A DNA stretch of 64,000 bases, taken from Corynebacterium sp. ACRQK (lineage in GTDB: Bacteria; Actinomycetota; Actinomycetes; Mycobacteriales; Mycobacteriaceae). The position numbers and the translations under genes are program-made. The notes under the pieces are model-generated. The model was not told the DNA's origin and did no database searches. It saw only the letters and a program-made list of their open reading frames with translations. Positions within the stretch are counted from its first letter, which is position 1. Each line of letters starts with the position of its first letter. Location of the stretch: the NCBI RefSeq assembly GCF_022345965.1, contig NZ_JAKRMU010000002.1, positions 247,718 through 311,717 of the forward strand, given 5' to 3'. Shown here in pieces: positions 8,015-18,391 of the stretch.

Positions 8015-8464
8015 ATGAGCGATCCAATTAAGCTCCACGACCTCCGCCCCGCTCCGGGGGCCAAGAAGGCCAAGACCCGCGTGGGTCGTGGTGAGGCGTC
8101 TAAGGGCAAGACCGCAGGTCGTGGTACCAAGGGCACCAAGGCTCGTAAGCAGGTTCCGGCAGCATTCGAGGGTGGCCAGATGCCACTGCACATGCGCCTG
8201 CCTAAGCTGAAGGGCTTCAAGAACCCCGCCAAGGTTACCTACCAGGTAGTTAACGTGTCTGACCTGGAGAAGGCATTCTCCAACGGTGGCGACGTCACCG
8301 TTGCAGACATCGTTGCAGCTGGTCTGGCTCGTAAGAACCAGCCGGTGAAGGTTCTGGGTAACGGCGAGATCAGCGTGAAGCTGAACGTCACCGCAAACAA
8401 GTTCTCGGGCTCTGCAAAGCAGAAGATCGAGGCTGCCGGTGGTACCGCTACCGAGGCTAAGTAA
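8015..8464 (+). CDS. rplO: 50S ribosomal protein L15
   Basis: 149 residues, beginning '[21 protein letters not shown]' with the conserved glycine-rich '[17 protein letters not shown]' region. It is a late-assembly protein. A strong hairpin at 8507-8546 separates it from secY, so secY probably has its own promoter. Confidence 0.98.
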   Translation: MSDPIKLHDLRPAPGAKKAKTRVGRGEASKGKTAGRGTKGTKARKQVPAAFEGGQMPLHMRLPKLKGFKNPAKVTYQVVNVSDLEKAFSNGGDVTVADIVAAGLARKNQPVKVLGNGEISVKLNVTANKFSGSAKQKIEAAGGTATEAK

Positions 8465-8506
8465 ACAAGACGGCTAGCCCGCTCTAGCCGCGCTTAGCTA
8501 CAAAGA

Positions 8507-8546
8507 ATCGCCCTGCCAGTGCGTTATTGTGCTGGTAGGGCGATTT
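8507..8546 (+). terminator. Hairpin after rplO
   Basis: AATCGCCCTGCCAG pairs with CTGGTAGGGCGATT (one G-U), giving a 14-bp stem. There is no long T run, so termination may be incomplete. Confidence 0.7.
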
Positions 8547-8724
8547 CACTATGGCGCTTTAATTGCAGTGCGCTATGGGTGGTACAGTATCTTAAGCATT
8601 TGTCCTGTCTGCTAACCTGTACAGGTTGCAATTGGTGTCGCCTCTATGCGGGCGTATCTTGAAGTGCAGGTGCGCTGGCCAGTAGATCCCGCACGAAGGT
8701 AAGAAACTACACAGGAGGCAAAGT

Positions 8725-10059
8725 TTGTCCGCCCTCACCTCGGCGTTCAAGAACGCTGATCTTCGCAAGAAGATCTTGTTCACGCTTGCGATGATCATCC
8801 TCTATCGCATTGGCGCCCAGATCCCCACCCCAGGCGTGGATTACGGCTCGATCCAGTCGCAGATCTCCGACCTGACCGACAGCTCGGCCATGTACTCGCT
8901 GATCAACCTGTTCTCAGGTGGTGCGTTGCTGCAGCTCTCCGTCTTCGCCGTCGGTATCATGCCGTACATTACGGCCTCGATTATCGTGCAGCTGCTGACT
9001 GTGGTGATCCCCAAATTCGAGCAGCTGAAGAAGGAAGGCCAGTCCGGCCAGGCGAAGATGACGGAATACACCCGCTACCTGACCGTGGCTTTGGCACTAC
9101 TCCAGTCCGCGGGCATTGTGGCGCTGGCGGATCGCCGGCAGCTGCTGGGGCAGGGCGTGCAGGTCCTGAAGGACGGCACGGGTGTGTTCGGCCTGGTAGT
9201 TATGGTGCTGGTCATGACCTCCGGTGCGGTGCTGCTGATGTGGATGGGTGAGCTGATCACTGACCGCGGTATCGGCAACGGAATGTCGCTGTTGATCTTC
9301 GCGGGTATTGCCACCTCTCTGCCGGCGCAGGGCGCTTCCATCTTCTCTAGCTCCGGTGGCTTTGTCTTCGGCGCAGTGCTGGTTGGAGTGCTGATCCTGG
9401 TCGTCGGCGTGGTCTTCATCGAGCAGGGTCAGCGCCGCATCCCGGTTCAGTACGCAAAGCGTATGATTGGCCGCCGCCAGTACGGCGAGACCTCTACGTA
9501 CCTGCCACTGAAGGTTAACCAGGCCGGCGTTATCCCAGTGATCTTCGCCTCCTCGCTGCTTACCGTTCCGATTCTGATTACTCAGATCATCCAGTCCGGA
9601 AACCCGGAGGGTGCTGGCCAGGAGAACTGGTGGAACCAGAACGTCATGTCCGTGCTGACGGACCCGGCTGCCTGGCAGTACATCCTGCTGTACGTGGCAC
9701 TGATCATCTTCTTCTCCTTCTTCTACGTCTCCGTCCAGTACGATCCTTACGATCAGGCGGATAACATGAAGAAGTACGGTGGCTTCATTCCGGGCATCCG
9801 CCCGGGCCGCCCGACCGCGGAGTATCTTGGATATGTGATGAACCGTCTGCTGATCGTCGGTTCCATCTACCTGGCGCTCATCGCCGTTCTGCCTAACATC
9901 CTCATCAACATGGGCGTGCAGACGTCGCAGGCCGCAGGCCAGGGCCAGATGCCGTTCGGTGGTACCGCCATCCTGATTCTGGTGTCCGTTGCCCTGACCA
10001 CGATCAAACAACTCGAATCGCAAGTTATGCAGTCTAACTACGAAGGATTCCTCAAATGA
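8725..10059 (+). CDS. secY: Preprotein translocase subunit SecY
   Basis: 444 residues with ten predicted membrane helices. It is the channel of the Sec translocon in the cytoplasmic membrane. Conserved segments include '[14 protein letters not shown]', '[18 protein letters not shown]', '[14 protein letters not shown]' and '[11 protein letters not shown]'. The start is TTG, supported by an AGGAGG site 6 nt upstream; no ATG is available before the conserved N-terminus. It overlaps adk by 4 bp. Confidence 0.98.
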   Translation: MSALTSAFKNADLRKKILFTLAMIILYRIGAQIPTPGVDYGSIQSQISDLTDSSAMYSLINLFSGGALLQLSVFAVGIMPYITASIIVQLLTVVIPKFEQLKKEGQSGQAKMTEYTRYLTVALALLQSAGIVALADRRQLLGQGVQVLKDGTGVFGLVVMVLVMTSGAVLLMWMGELITDRGIGNGMSLLIFAGIATSLPAQGASIFSSSGGFVFGAVLVGVLILVVGVVFIEQGQRRIPVQYAKRMIGRRQYGETSTYLPLKVNQAGVIPVIFASSLLTVPILITQIIQSGNPEGAGQENWWNQNVMSVLTDPAAWQYILLYVALIIFFSFFYVSVQYDPYDQADNMKKYGGFIPGIRPGRPTAEYLGYVMNRLLIVGSIYLALIAVLPNILINMGVQTSQAAGQGQMPFGGTAILILVSVALTTIKQLESQVMQSNYEGFLK

Positions 10060-10601
10060 GACTAGTTCTGCTCGGCCCTCCCGGCGCTGGTAAGGGCACC
10101 CAAGCATCCCTGCTGTCCGATGCACTGAAGATCCCGCACATCTCCACCGGTGATCTGTTCCGCGCCAACATCTCCCAGGGCACCGAACTGGGCAAGCAGG
10201 CGCAGGAGTACATGGACGCTGGCAAGTTGGTCCCGACCTCCGTAACCGCCGACATGGTCCGCGACCGCCTGAACCAGGAAGATGCCGCCGACGGATTCCT
10301 GCTGGACGGCTTCCCCCGCACTATCGAGCAGGCAGAGCTGCTGGAGAAGATGCTGCAGGAGGACGGCCACTCCCTGGACGCAGTCATCAACTACGTAGTC
10401 TCCGAGGACGTCGTTGTTGATCGCATGCTGGCCCGCGGCCGGAACGACGACAACGAGGACACGATTCGCACCCGCCTGGAGGTCTACCGGGAAGAGACCG
10501 CCCCGCTGATCGACCACTACAAGGACGTTCTGCTGAACATCGACGCGGAGGGCACCGTGGAGGACATCTCCTGCACCACGCTGAACGCGCTGGACAAGTA
10601 A
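10056..10601 (+). CDS. adk: Adenylate kinase
   Basis: 181 residues, the short-lid form. The P-loop '[10 protein letters not shown]' is at residues 7-16, followed by the AMP-binding '[10 protein letters not shown]' and 'DGFPRT' motifs. It catalyses ATP + AMP to 2 ADP. ATGA overlap with secY indicates translational coupling. A terminator follows. Confidence 0.98.
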   Translation: MRLVLLGPPGAGKGTQASLLSDALKIPHISTGDLFRANISQGTELGKQAQEYMDAGKLVPTSVTADMVRDRLNQEDAADGFLLDGFPRTIEQAELLEKMLQEDGHSLDAVINYVVSEDVVVDRMLARGRNDDNEDTIRTRLEVYREETAPLIDHYKDVLLNIDAEGTVEDISCTTLNALDK

Positions 10602-10620
10602 ACCCCGCGCAAGAATCGCT

Positions 10621-10663
10621 GATCCCGCCAGCCGGCCTCACACGGTCCGACCTGGCGGGATTT
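10621..10663 (+). terminator. Terminator after adk
   Basis: GATCCCGCCAG pairs with CTGGCGGGAT, followed by a short T run. A second small hairpin (CGCCCC/GGGGCG, 10673-10689) follows and includes a dispersed-repeat copy. Confidence 0.75.
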
Positions 10664-10681
10664 GTGGTTATTCGCCCCGCG

Positions 10682-10708
10682 AAGGGGCGTCACTAAGAAA
10701 AAGAGTAA
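10682..10708 (-). repeat. Dispersed repeat copy upstream of map
   Basis: AAGGGGCGTCACTAAGAAAA is the reverse orientation of the repeat with four rather than five Gs. It lies in the map leader, 26 bp before the start codon. Confidence 0.6.
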
Positions 10709-10733
10709 ACAAAGGGAGCAGAAGCGAACCCAC

Positions 10734-11528
10734 ATGGGCTTTAGGCGAAGGAACAAGAAGATCGCGGCGAAGACCGCCGAGCAGTTGGAAGCGATGCAGG
10801 CCGCCGGGGAGATCGTTGGGCTGGCGCTGCAGGAGGTCAAGAAGGTTGCAGCACCGGGCAAGACCACGCTCGACCTGGACCGCGTGGCGGAGGAGGTCAT
10901 CCGCGACCACGGCGCCACTCCGACTTTCAAGGGCTACGGTGGCTTCCCGGGTTCTATCTGCGCAAGCCCGAACGACATGATCGTCCACGGCATTCCATCT
11001 GCAGAAATGGTGCTGAAAGAAGGCGACCTGATTTCCGTCGACTGCGGCGCAACGCTCAATGGATGGGTGGGGGACTCCGCATGGACCTTCGGCATCGGCG
11101 AGATCGCCGAGGAACACGACCGCCTGAACCGCGCGACCGAATGGGTGCTGTACGAAGGCCTGAAGGCTATGGTGCCCGGCAACCGGCTGACGGATGTGTC
11201 CTGGGCGTTGGAGAAGGCGACCGAAGCCGCCGCGCGGAAGTTCGATGTGGAACTGTGGATCGTCGACGGCTACGGCGGCCACGGCATTGGCCGCACAATG
11301 CACGAGGATCCATACCTAGCCAACGAAGGCCGCGGTGGGCGGGGCCCGGAGATCCAGGAAGGCTCCGTGCTGGCTATTGAGCCAATGTTGGCGCTGGGAA
11401 CGGCGGATTCCTATGTGTTGGACGACGAATGGTCCGTGCTGACCGATGACGGCAGTTTCTCCTCGCACTGGGAGCACACCGTCGCCGCGACCGCCGATGG
11501 ACCGCGAATCCTCACCCCGCGCGAATAG
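10734..11528 (+). CDS. map: Type I methionine aminopeptidase
   Basis: 264 residues from the ATG at 10734, which has a GGGAG site upstream; an upstream in-frame extension from 10662 is not conserved and crosses the repeat copy. The pita-bread fold motifs with metal ligands are present: 'ISVDCGATLNGWVGDSAWT', 'GYGGHGIGRTMHEDP' and 'VLAIEPML'. It removes initiator methionine from nascent proteins. It follows secY-adk as in other actinobacteria. Confidence 0.96.
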   Translation: MGFRRRNKKIAAKTAEQLEAMQAAGEIVGLALQEVKKVAAPGKTTLDLDRVAEEVIRDHGATPTFKGYGGFPGSICASPNDMIVHGIPSAEMVLKEGDLISVDCGATLNGWVGDSAWTFGIGEIAEEHDRLNRATEWVLYEGLKAMVPGNRLTDVSWALEKATEAAARKFDVELWIVDGYGGHGIGRTMHEDPYLANEGRGGRGPEIQEGSVLAIEPMLALGTADSYVLDDEWSVLTDDGSFSSHWEHTVAATADGPRILTPRE

Positions 11529-11533
11529 CTGTC

Positions 11534-11558
11534 TCTTCTTTGGTGACGCCCCCTGCCG
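11534..11558 (+). repeat. Dispersed repeat copy (exact core)
   Basis: CTTCTTTGGTGACGCCCCCT contains the exact core TGACGCCCCCT after a pyrimidine tract, just downstream of map. A GCCGCC-type inverted repeat follows it. Confidence 0.65.
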
Positions 11559-11729
11559 CCTTCCCCGGCAGGCGCGATGTGGGGTGTAGTAGGAGGGCAG
11601 AAGGGCAGGTGGCGCAGGGGAGGGGGTTGGTGGGAAAGCAGCGATTATTGGGGAATCGAGTATTGCGAGTAGGCTAAACATAATCGTTTCTTGAGGACCT
11701 ATAATTATTTAAAAAGGGAAAGCGCCAGC

Positions 11730-12923
11730 ATGAATGGATCCCGATTCTTTAATTCTCTGATTTTCAAGATAATCGTCGCGATCGTCTTGGGTATCGTCTG
11801 CAGCCTCTTCTTCCCGGAATGGGCCGGCCGCGTATTTGCGACCTTCAATGGGCTGTTCGCTAACTTCCTGGGATTCTTCGTCCCGGTTCTGATCTTCGCT
11901 CTGATCGCCCCGGCTATCGCCAGCTTGGGGCGCGGAGCTGGTAAGTGGCTGGCTGTGACCGCCGGCATCGCCTACGTCTCCACCATCATTTCCGGTCTGA
12001 TCGCCTACGGCGTGGCGGAAGGGCTCTACCCCTCGCTGCTGGGCAATGAGTCGATGATAGAGGCCAAGGATATTGAAGAGGGTGCGCTGGCGCCGTTCTT
12101 CTCCGTAGAGATGGACCCACCGCTGGGCGTGATGTCTGCGCTGCTGCTGGCATTTACCGTGGGTATCGCTATGGCCTCGATGCGCACCGAGGTTTTGTAC
12201 AAGGGTGCTGAGGAGCTGCGCGAGGTGATCATGAAGGTCATCCAGAGCTTCATCATCCCGCTGCTGCCGTTCTACATCTTCGGCGTGTTCCTGACCATGG
12301 GTATGAATGGCAACCTGAAGCTCACGCTGACGCAGTTCGCTAAGGTACTGATCCTCGCCGTACTGATGACATGGGTCATCTTGGCGCTGCAGTACCTGCT
12401 GGCTGGGCTCTTTGCACAGCGCAACCCGTTCACGGCGCTGAAGAACATGCTGCCCGCCTACTTCACCGCCCTGGGTACTTCCTCTTCTGCCGCAACCATT
12501 CCGGTGACCCTGGAGTGCAGCCGCAAGAACGGGGTATCCCAGTCTGTCGCCGATTTCGTGGTGCCGCTGTGTGCAACGGTGCACCTATCCGGTTCCATGC
12601 AGAAAATCGCTCTGTTCGCGTTCTCCATTGTCTACATGACGGGCGTGGACATGACCGCAGGCATGGCCCTGGGCTTCATCTTCTTGCTGGGCGTGATGAT
12701 GATCGCAGCTCCAGGTGTGCCGGGTGGTGCGATTATGGCGGCCGTGGGTCTGCTGCAGTCCCAGCTGGGCTTCGACGATGGCCAGGTGGCACTAATGATT
12801 GCCGCTTACATCGCCATCGACTCCTTCGGTACCGCATGTAACGTCACCGGTGACGGCGCGATTGCGCTGACCGTGAACCGCCTGGCGAAGGGCGAACTGC
12901 GCCGCGAGGAGCAGCCCGCTTAG
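11730..12923 (+). CDS. Dicarboxylate/amino acid:cation symporter (DAACS family)
   Basis: 397 residues from the ATG at 11730. The glutamate-transporter fold is clear: hydrophobic helices throughout, the first re-entrant hairpin 'GTSSSAATIPVTLECSRKNG', 'APGVPGGAI' near the second hairpin, and 'DSFGTACNVTGDGA' in helix 8. In GltPh the last motif is D-x2-R-T-x2-N, and the Arg binds the acidic side chain. Here that position is Gly, which argues against glutamate or aspartate and for a neutral substrate such as serine or threonine (inference). It is a single gene with its own terminator, inserted between map and infA. Confidence 0.88.
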   Translation: MNGSRFFNSLIFKIIVAIVLGIVCSLFFPEWAGRVFATFNGLFANFLGFFVPVLIFALIAPAIASLGRGAGKWLAVTAGIAYVSTIISGLIAYGVAEGLYPSLLGNESMIEAKDIEEGALAPFFSVEMDPPLGVMSALLLAFTVGIAMASMRTEVLYKGAEELREVIMKVIQSFIIPLLPFYIFGVFLTMGMNGNLKLTLTQFAKVLILAVLMTWVILALQYLLAGLFAQRNPFTALKNMLPAYFTALGTSSSAATIPVTLECSRKNGVSQSVADFVVPLCATVHLSGSMQKIALFAFSIVYMTGVDMTAGMALGFIFLLGVMMIAAPGVPGGAIMAAVGLLQSQLGFDDGQVALMIAAYIAIDSFGTACNVTGDGAIALTVNRLAKGELRREEQPA

Positions 12924-12945
12924 AGGCTCCGCTGTTTGAGTGGAC

Positions 12946-12988
12946 AAACGCTCGCGCTAGCTTTCAAGAGGGCTGGGGCGAGCGTTTT
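12946..12988 (+). terminator. Terminator after the DAACS symporter
   Basis: AAACGCTCGC pairs with GCGAGCGTTT, followed by another T. Confidence 0.8.
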
Positions 12989-13149
12989 GGCATCTGCGCA
13001 GGTCGCGTGTATTGTATGCATTTGGTGCATGAGGCTTTCGCATCGGTAGGTACCCTAGGTGGCTATCGATGCGGGGGTTCTGAGACTGCACCGTATGTAG
13101 CAAAACATCACCCATACCAGCTAGTTGAGCTGGGGAAACGTTGGAGGAT

Positions 13150-13368
13150 ATGGCAAAAGAAGGCGCCATCGAGGTTGAGGGTCGCATCGTCGAGCCCCTG
13201 CCAAATGCGATGTTTCGTGTCGAGCTGGATAACGGCCACAAGGTGTTGGCCCACATTTCCGGCAAGATGCGCCAACACTACATCCGTATTCTCCCCGAGG
13301 ATCGGGTTGTCGTGGAGCTGTCTCCCTACGACCTGACCCGTGGGCGTATCGTTTACCGCTACAAGTAA
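13150..13368 (+). CDS. infA: Translation initiation factor IF-1
   Basis: 72-residue OB-fold protein, '[20 protein letters not shown]' to '[10 protein letters not shown]', occupying the ribosomal A site during initiation. The ATG at 13150 is preceded by GGAGG. rpmJ, which follows infA in many bacteria, is not present here. Confidence 0.98.
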   Translation: MAKEGAIEVEGRIVEPLPNAMFRVELDNGHKVLAHISGKMRQHYIRILPEDRVVVELSPYDLTRGRIVYRYK

Positions 13369-13465
13369 ATCGTTAAGCCTCCATACATCCAATCTAGGTA
13401 GCAGCACCGCCGAGGTTGCAGCTACTTGGTCACTACCTCTGGCCGCGGCGGCCGGAGCCCTCCTT

Positions 13466-13496
13466 CCAACACCCCAATAGTTGGGGTGTTGGTTTC
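13466..13496 (+). terminator. Hairpin between infA and rpsM
   Basis: A perfect 12-bp stem, CCAACACCCCAA / TTGGGGTGTTGG with loop TAG, followed by TTT. Confidence 0.85.
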
Positions 13497-13615
13497 GCGC
13501 ATTCAAGGCACTTGGTGCCCGAACGGTCTCTTCCGTGACTGTTGGCGAAATACTCGAAGGATCAAAAGGGACGAGTGTGGAGAAAACCGTCGCTAAACCG
13601 GAAGGAAAATGCCCT

Positions 13616-13984
13616 ATGGCACGCCTTGCTGGTGTTGACCTGCCACGCGAGAAGCGCATGGAGGTCGCACTGACCTACATCTTCGGAATTGGCCCTGCCC
13701 GTTCCAAGGAGCTGCTGGAAAAGACCGGCATCTCCCCTGATCTTCGCTCCAAGGATCTGACCGACGAGCAGCTGTCCGCTCTGCGTGACGTTATCGAGAA
13801 CACCTGGAAGGTGGAGGGTGACCTCCGCCGCGAGATCCAGGCCGATATTCGCCGCAAGATCGAGATTGGTTCCTACCAGGGCCTGCGCCACCGCCGTGGC
13901 CTGCCGGTCCGCGGTCAGCGCACCAAGACCAATGCTCGTACCCGTAAGGGCCCCAAGAAGACGATCGCAGGAAAGAAGAAGTAA
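13616..13984 (+). CDS. rpsM: 30S ribosomal protein S13
   Basis: 122 residues '[20 protein letters not shown]' with the conserved '[20 protein letters not shown]' region and a Lys-rich tail that reaches the P-site tRNA. The ATG at 13616 is chosen from the family N-terminus (GGAAGG upstream). It is first in rpsM-rpsK-rpsD. Confidence 0.98.
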   Translation: MARLAGVDLPREKRMEVALTYIFGIGPARSKELLEKTGISPDLRSKDLTDEQLSALRDVIENTWKVEGDLRREIQADIRRKIEIGSYQGLRHRRGLPVRGQRTKTNARTRKGPKKTIAGKKK

Positions 13985-13987
13985 CCT

Positions 13988-14392
13988 ATGCCTCCGAAGA
14001 CTCGTTCCGGCGCGCGCCGCACTGGCCGTCGCGTCGTCAAGAAGAATGTGGCCAACGGCCACGCATACATCAAGTCCACCTTCAACAACACCATCGTGTC
14101 CATCACGGACCCGAAGGGCGCTGTGATTTCCTGGGCTTCCTCGGGCCACGTCGGCTTCAAGGGCTCCCGTAAGTCCACCCCCTTCGCCGCTCAGATGGCT
14201 GCCGAGTCCGCTGCCCGCAAGGCAATGGATCACGGCATGAAGAAGGTTGACGTTTTCGTGAAGGGTCCGGGCTCCGGCCGCGAGACCGCTATCCGTTCCC
14301 TGTCCACCGCGGGCCTTGAGGTTGGCACCATTGCCGACGTCACCCCGCAGCCGCACAACGGCTGCCGCCCGCCGAAGCGTCGTCGCGTCTAA
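13988..14392 (+). CDS. rpsK: 30S ribosomal protein S11
   Basis: 134 residues with '[20 protein letters not shown]' and the C-terminal '[18 protein letters not shown]', both S11 hallmarks. Located on the small-subunit platform. It starts 3 bp after rpsM. Confidence 0.99.
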   Translation: MPPKTRSGARRTGRRVVKKNVANGHAYIKSTFNNTIVSITDPKGAVISWASSGHVGFKGSRKSTPFAAQMAAESAARKAMDHGMKKVDVFVKGPGSGRETAIRSLSTAGLEVGTIADVTPQPHNGCRPPKRRRV

Positions 14393-14418
14393 AGAGAAGA
14401 AAGGATTAGGGATCAAAA

Positions 14419-15024
14419 ATGGCTCGTTATACCGGCCCCGTAACCCGTAAGTCCCGTCGCCTCCGCGTCGACCTTGTCGGCGGCGACAACTCCTTCGAGC
14501 GTCGCCCCTACCCTCCGGGGCAGGCTGGCCGTGCTCGCATCAAGGAGTCCGAGTACCTCCTGCAGCTGCAGGAGAAGCAGAAGGCGAAGTACACCTACGG
14601 CGTTCTGGAGAAGCAGTTCCGCCGCTACTACGCAGAGGCCAACCGTCGCCCGGGTAAGACCGGTGACAACCTGGTCATCCTGCTGGAGTCTCGCCTGGAC
14701 AACGTTGTCTACCGCGCAGGTCTGGCACGCACCCGCCGTCAGGCTCGCCAGCTGGTTTCCCACGGTCACTTCACCGTGAACGGCAAGAAGGTCAACGTTC
14801 CTTCCTACAAGGTCTCCCAGTACGACATCATCGACGTGCGTGAGAAGTCTCGCTCGATGCTGTGGTTCGAAGAGGCTCAGGAAGCCCTGGTCGATACGAT
14901 CGTTCCTGCTTGGCTGCAGGTCGTACCGTCCACTCTGCGCATCCTCGTGCACCAGCTGCCCGAGCGCGCTCAGATCGACATTCCGCTGCAGGAACAGCTG
15001 ATCGTCGAGCTCTACTCGAAGTAA
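14419..15024 (+). CDS. rpsD: 30S ribosomal protein S4
   Basis: 201-residue S4, 'MARYTGPVTRKSRRLRVDLV', with an S4 RNA-binding domain ('SRLDNVVYRAGLARTRRQAR'). It is a primary 16S-binding protein. A 144-bp gap to rpoA probably contains a promoter. Confidence 0.99.
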   Translation: MARYTGPVTRKSRRLRVDLVGGDNSFERRPYPPGQAGRARIKESEYLLQLQEKQKAKYTYGVLEKQFRRYYAEANRRPGKTGDNLVILLESRLDNVVYRAGLARTRRQARQLVSHGHFTVNGKKVNVPSYKVSQYDIIDVREKSRSMLWFEEAQEALVDTIVPAWLQVVPSTLRILVHQLPERAQIDIPLQEQLIVELYSK

Positions 15025-15168
15025 AACTGACGAACCTATTCGTTAGAATTACTTCGGATAGAACACCAAACGCGGTTTTCTACCGTCCGCACCGTCTACC
15101 AAACCTGGTGGCGGTAGTCCCCCTAACGGCGTCATATAGCGGTCGCCGAAAAAGGAGAAGCTTTAACA

Positions 15169-16182
15169 ATGCTCATTTCACAGCGCCCCGCGCTCACGGA
15201 AGAGTTCATCGACGATTCCCGCTCCCGGTTCGTCATCGAGCCACTGGAGCCGGGCTTCGGCTACACGCTGGGTAACTCCCTGCGCCGGACCCTGCTGTCG
15301 TCCATCCCGGGCGCAGCAGTGACCTCCCTGCGCATCGAGGGTGTGCTCCACGAGTTCACCACCATTCCGGGCGTGAAGGAAGATGTTTCCGACATCATCC
15401 TGAACATCAAGTCCCTGGTTCTGTCCAGCGACTCCGACGAGCCCGTCTCGATGTTCATCCGTAAGGAAGGCCCGGGCGAGGTTACCGGCGCCGACGTTGA
15501 GGTTCCGGCTGGCGTGGAGGTTCACAACCAGGACCTGCACATCGCCACCCTGAACGAGCAGGGCAAGCTGGAGATCGAGATGACTGTCGAGCGTGGCCGC
15601 GGCTACGTTCCGGCTGCTACAGCTTCTTCTGTAATTGGACGCATCCCGGTCGACCAGATTTACTCCCCGGTCCTGAAGGTCAGCTACAAGGTCGAGGCAA
15701 CTCGTGTGGAACAGCGCACGGACTTCGACAAGCTGGTTCTGGACGTGGAGACGAAGAACTCCATCACCGCCCGTGATGCTATGGCATCCGCAGGTAAGAC
15801 CCTGGTGGAGCTGTTCGGTCTGGCTCAGGAGCTGAACCACGAAGCAGAAGGCATCGAAATCGGCCCGTCGCCGCAGGAGAGCGAGCACATCGCTGCCTAC
15901 AGCATGCCGATCGAGGACCTGAACTTCTCCGTCCGTTCCTACAACTGCCTGAAGCGTGAAGAGATTCACACCGTCGGCGAGCTGGCTGCACGCACGGAGT
16001 CCGACCTGCTGGACATCCGCAACTTCGGCCAGAAGTCCATCAACGAGGTCAAGGTCAAGCTGGCTGGCTTGGGTCTGGGCCTGAAGGACGCTCCGGAGGG
16101 CTTCGATATCACCGATATCGAGGGCTACGACGCAGAGACCGGCGAGTTCATCGACACCGAGGGCGAGGACATCGCGGAATAA
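15169..16182 (+). CDS. rpoA: RNA polymerase alpha subunit
   Basis: 337 residues. The N-terminal dimerisation domain ('[29 protein letters not shown]') and C-terminal DNA/activator-binding domain ('[20 protein letters not shown]') are both complete. An AAGGAG site precedes the ATG. rplQ follows as usual. Confidence 0.99.
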   Translation: MLISQRPALTEEFIDDSRSRFVIEPLEPGFGYTLGNSLRRTLLSSIPGAAVTSLRIEGVLHEFTTIPGVKEDVSDIILNIKSLVLSSDSDEPVSMFIRKEGPGEVTGADVEVPAGVEVHNQDLHIATLNEQGKLEIEMTVERGRGYVPAATASSVIGRIPVDQIYSPVLKVSYKVEATRVEQRTDFDKLVLDVETKNSITARDAMASAGKTLVELFGLAQELNHEAEGIEIGPSPQESEHIAAYSMPIEDLNFSVRSYNCLKREEIHTVGELAARTESDLLDIRNFGQKSINEVKVKLAGLGLGLKDAPEGFDITDIEGYDAETGEFIDTEGEDIAE

Positions 16183-16237
16183 CCCGGTGGTTAACCGCAC
16201 GCGCTCACTGATTTAAAGATCCACACGAGGAGAACTA

Positions 16238-16801
16238 ATGCCTACCCCAAAGAAGGGCGCCCGCCTGGGCGGTTCTGCTTCCCACCAGAAGAAGATCCTG
16301 TCCAACCTCGCTGCTCAGCTGTTTGAGCACGGCGCCATCAAGACCACGGACGCAAAAGCTAAGCTGCTGCGCCCCTACGTCGAGAAGATCATCACCAAGG
16401 CCAAGCGCGGCACCCTGGCGGACCGCCGCAACGTGCTGAAGCTCATCCCGAACAAGGAAGTTGTCGCTTACCTGTTCAACGAGCTGGCTCCGAAGTTCGA
16501 AGGCCGTCCGGGTGGCTACACCCGCATCATCAAGCTGGAGAACCGCAAGGGCGACAACGCTCCGATCTCCCAGATTTCCCTGGTGACGGAGCAGCTGGCC
16601 TCCACCGAGGCGGAGCGCGCTAACCGCGTTGCCGCTTCCAAGGCCAAGAAGGCTGAGGCCGAGGCTGCAGAGGCTAAGGCAGAAGAGGCTGAGGAGGCTC
16701 CGGAGGTTGAGGCTGACACCGCAACCGACAAGGCCGCTGAGGCTGAGGCTGCTGAGGCTGCCGACGAGGCCAAGGCTGAAGAGGCTGCTGAGGACAAGTA
16801 A
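16238..16801 (+). CDS. rplQ: 50S ribosomal protein L17
   Basis: 187 residues. The L17 core ('[20 protein letters not shown]', '[21 protein letters not shown]') ends near residue 125. About 60 Ala/Glu-rich residues follow, an acidic extension typical of actinobacterial L17. A strong terminator follows. Confidence 0.98.
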   Translation: MPTPKKGARLGGSASHQKKILSNLAAQLFEHGAIKTTDAKAKLLRPYVEKIITKAKRGTLADRRNVLKLIPNKEVVAYLFNELAPKFEGRPGGYTRIIKLENRKGDNAPISQISLVTEQLASTEAERANRVAASKAKKAEAEAAEAKAEEAEEAPEVEADTATDKAAEAEAAEAADEAKAEEAAEDK

Positions 16802-16824
16802 GTCCGGCGCTCTCGCCTAGCTTT

Positions 16825-16872
16825 AAGGCGGGTCACGGTTACCCAATTGGGTAGCTCGTGGCCCGCCTTTTT
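16825..16872 (+). terminator. Terminator after rplQ
   Basis: AAGGCGGGTCACG pairs with CGTGGCCCGCCTT (one G-U) with a run of five Ts. A nested ACCC/GGGT repeat lies in the loop. Confidence 0.9.
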
Positions 16873-16923
16873 GTTGCTTACTTATTGACACCACCCGCGT
16901 CCGCTGCGGATCGCCCCAGACGC

Positions 16924-17290
16924 CTAATCCATTTCGAGCTCTGGCTCCTCCGCGCGAGCCTGCTCAAACACCTCCTTCGCCGCCGAGAGGTTAATCAGAC
17001 CGATCACCACGCCGACCACTATGTCCGGCCATGCGCTGGCCCAGAAGATCATCACCACACCGGCGCCGAGGATCAACACATTAGCCGCCGCATCATTGCG
17101 CGCCGCCAGCCAAGCACCCTGAACCAACGCACTATCCGCCCCGCGCAGTCGTAGCAAAAGCACTGCACAAACCAGGTTAATTATCAGAGCTCCGATGGCC
17201 GTCACGCTCAGAGTCACGGGCTCTGGGGGAGTGCCCGTCACCACCTTCCATGCGGCCGTGCCGAAGGCGGCGGGCGCGCCAGTCGAGGGT
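16924..17290 (-). pseudogene. Cation-efflux (CDF) transporter remnant
   Basis: The frame contains the C-terminal membrane part of a cation diffusion facilitator-like protein: 'AAFGTAAWKVVTGTPPEP', a helix, 'WLAARNDAAANVLILGAG', 'WASAWPDIVVGVVIGLINLSAA'. The homology-like frame continues upstream of the only usable start (GTG at 17244) but has no start codon and no room for the first three or four helices. This looks like a 5'-truncated gene. It could still be expressed as a 106-residue peptide, but function is doubtful. Confidence 0.6.
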
Positions 17291-17410
17291 GGAGGCAGAG
17301 AACTCGTTGTCTTGCATGCAGACTAGACTAAGGCGCGCACAGTGAGAATGGCGAATGCAGCAGCCCAGCAGCAGCTCGCCGAACGTACATCCTAAGGAGC
17401 CGCCCCGACC

Positions 17411-18391
17411 ATGTCCGACAAATACCCGGCCGACGAGGCTAAGCCGGCCGATCAGCCCAACAAGGCCGGCGAGCTGGTGCGCGTTCGCCTGGATGTTGCC
17501 TACGACGGCACGGATTTTCACGGCTGGGCCACTCAGTCCGGCGGGCTACGCACGGTCGCGGGAGTGCTGCAGGGGAAGTTGTCGCTGGTCACTCGCCATC
17601 CCATTGAGCTGGTCGTTGCCGGGCGTACAGACGCGGGCGTGCATGCCAGCGGTCAGGTCTGCCATGCGGACATCCCGGTGGAAGCTTTCGAGCAGCGCTC
17701 GCTGACCCGCCCGGAGGATCTGGTGCGTCGCCTGTCGCGCATGTTGCCTGCGGACGTGCGGCTGCACGGGGCGAGTGTTGCTCCGCAGGGTTTTGACGCT
17801 CGCTTCTCCGCGCTGCGCCGGCACTACATCTATCGCGTGACGACTCACCCGGCCGGGCCTGTGCCGGTGCGGGCGAGGGATACGGCAGCGTGGCGCCACC
17901 CGATTGATCTGGGGAAGACTCAGGCGGCCTCCGATGCGCTGATCGGTTTGAACAACTTCGCGGCGTTTTGCAAGGCCCGCGAGGGGGCCACGACAGTTCG
18001 CGAGCTGCAGGAGTTCCGCTGGGTGGACGTCTCCACGGAGGCGGAACCGCAGACCTATGAGGCTCACGTGACGGCGGATGCTTTTTGCTGGTCGATGGTG
18101 CGATCCCTGGTGGGGGCGGCTCTGACGGTCGGGTCGGGCAAGCGACCGAAGGATTTCACTCCGGGGTTGTTGAAGGAGACGAAGCGCAGCTCGGCCGTGC
18201 CGGTCGCGCCGGCGGCCGGTTTGAACCTGGTGCGGGTGGATTATCCGGCCGACGAGGAGCTGGCGGAACGCGCGCTGACGACGCGCGCCAAGCGCTCGCC
18301 GGTGGGTAGTGGGAGCGGGTCGGCTCCCGCCGCCGCAGGAGCCACGGAGCCAGACACGGCGCCGGATGCAGAGCCGGACACCGCGCCGTGA
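17411..18391 (+). CDS. truA: tRNA pseudouridine(38-40) synthase
   Basis: 326 residues. The catalytic aspartate is D74 in 'GRTDAGVHA'. The enzyme converts uridines 38-40 of the tRNA anticodon stem to pseudouridine. An AAGGAG site precedes the ATG. The last 45 residues are a low-complexity Pro/Ala/Gly/Asp extension beyond the family core. This tail is encoded antisense to the end of eccE, with 151 bp of overlap. The position after rplQ is usual. Confidence 0.97.
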   Translation: MSDKYPADEAKPADQPNKAGELVRVRLDVAYDGTDFHGWATQSGGLRTVAGVLQGKLSLVTRHPIELVVAGRTDAGVHASGQVCHADIPVEAFEQRSLTRPEDLVRRLSRMLPADVRLHGASVAPQGFDARFSALRRHYIYRVTTHPAGPVPVRARDTAAWRHPIDLGKTQAASDALIGLNNFAAFCKAREGATTVRELQEFRWVDVSTEAEPQTYEAHVTADAFCWSMVRSLVGAALTVGSGKRPKDFTPGLLKETKRSSAVPVAPAAGLNLVRVDYPADEELAERALTTRAKRSPVGSGSGSAPAAAGATEPDTAPDAEPDTAP

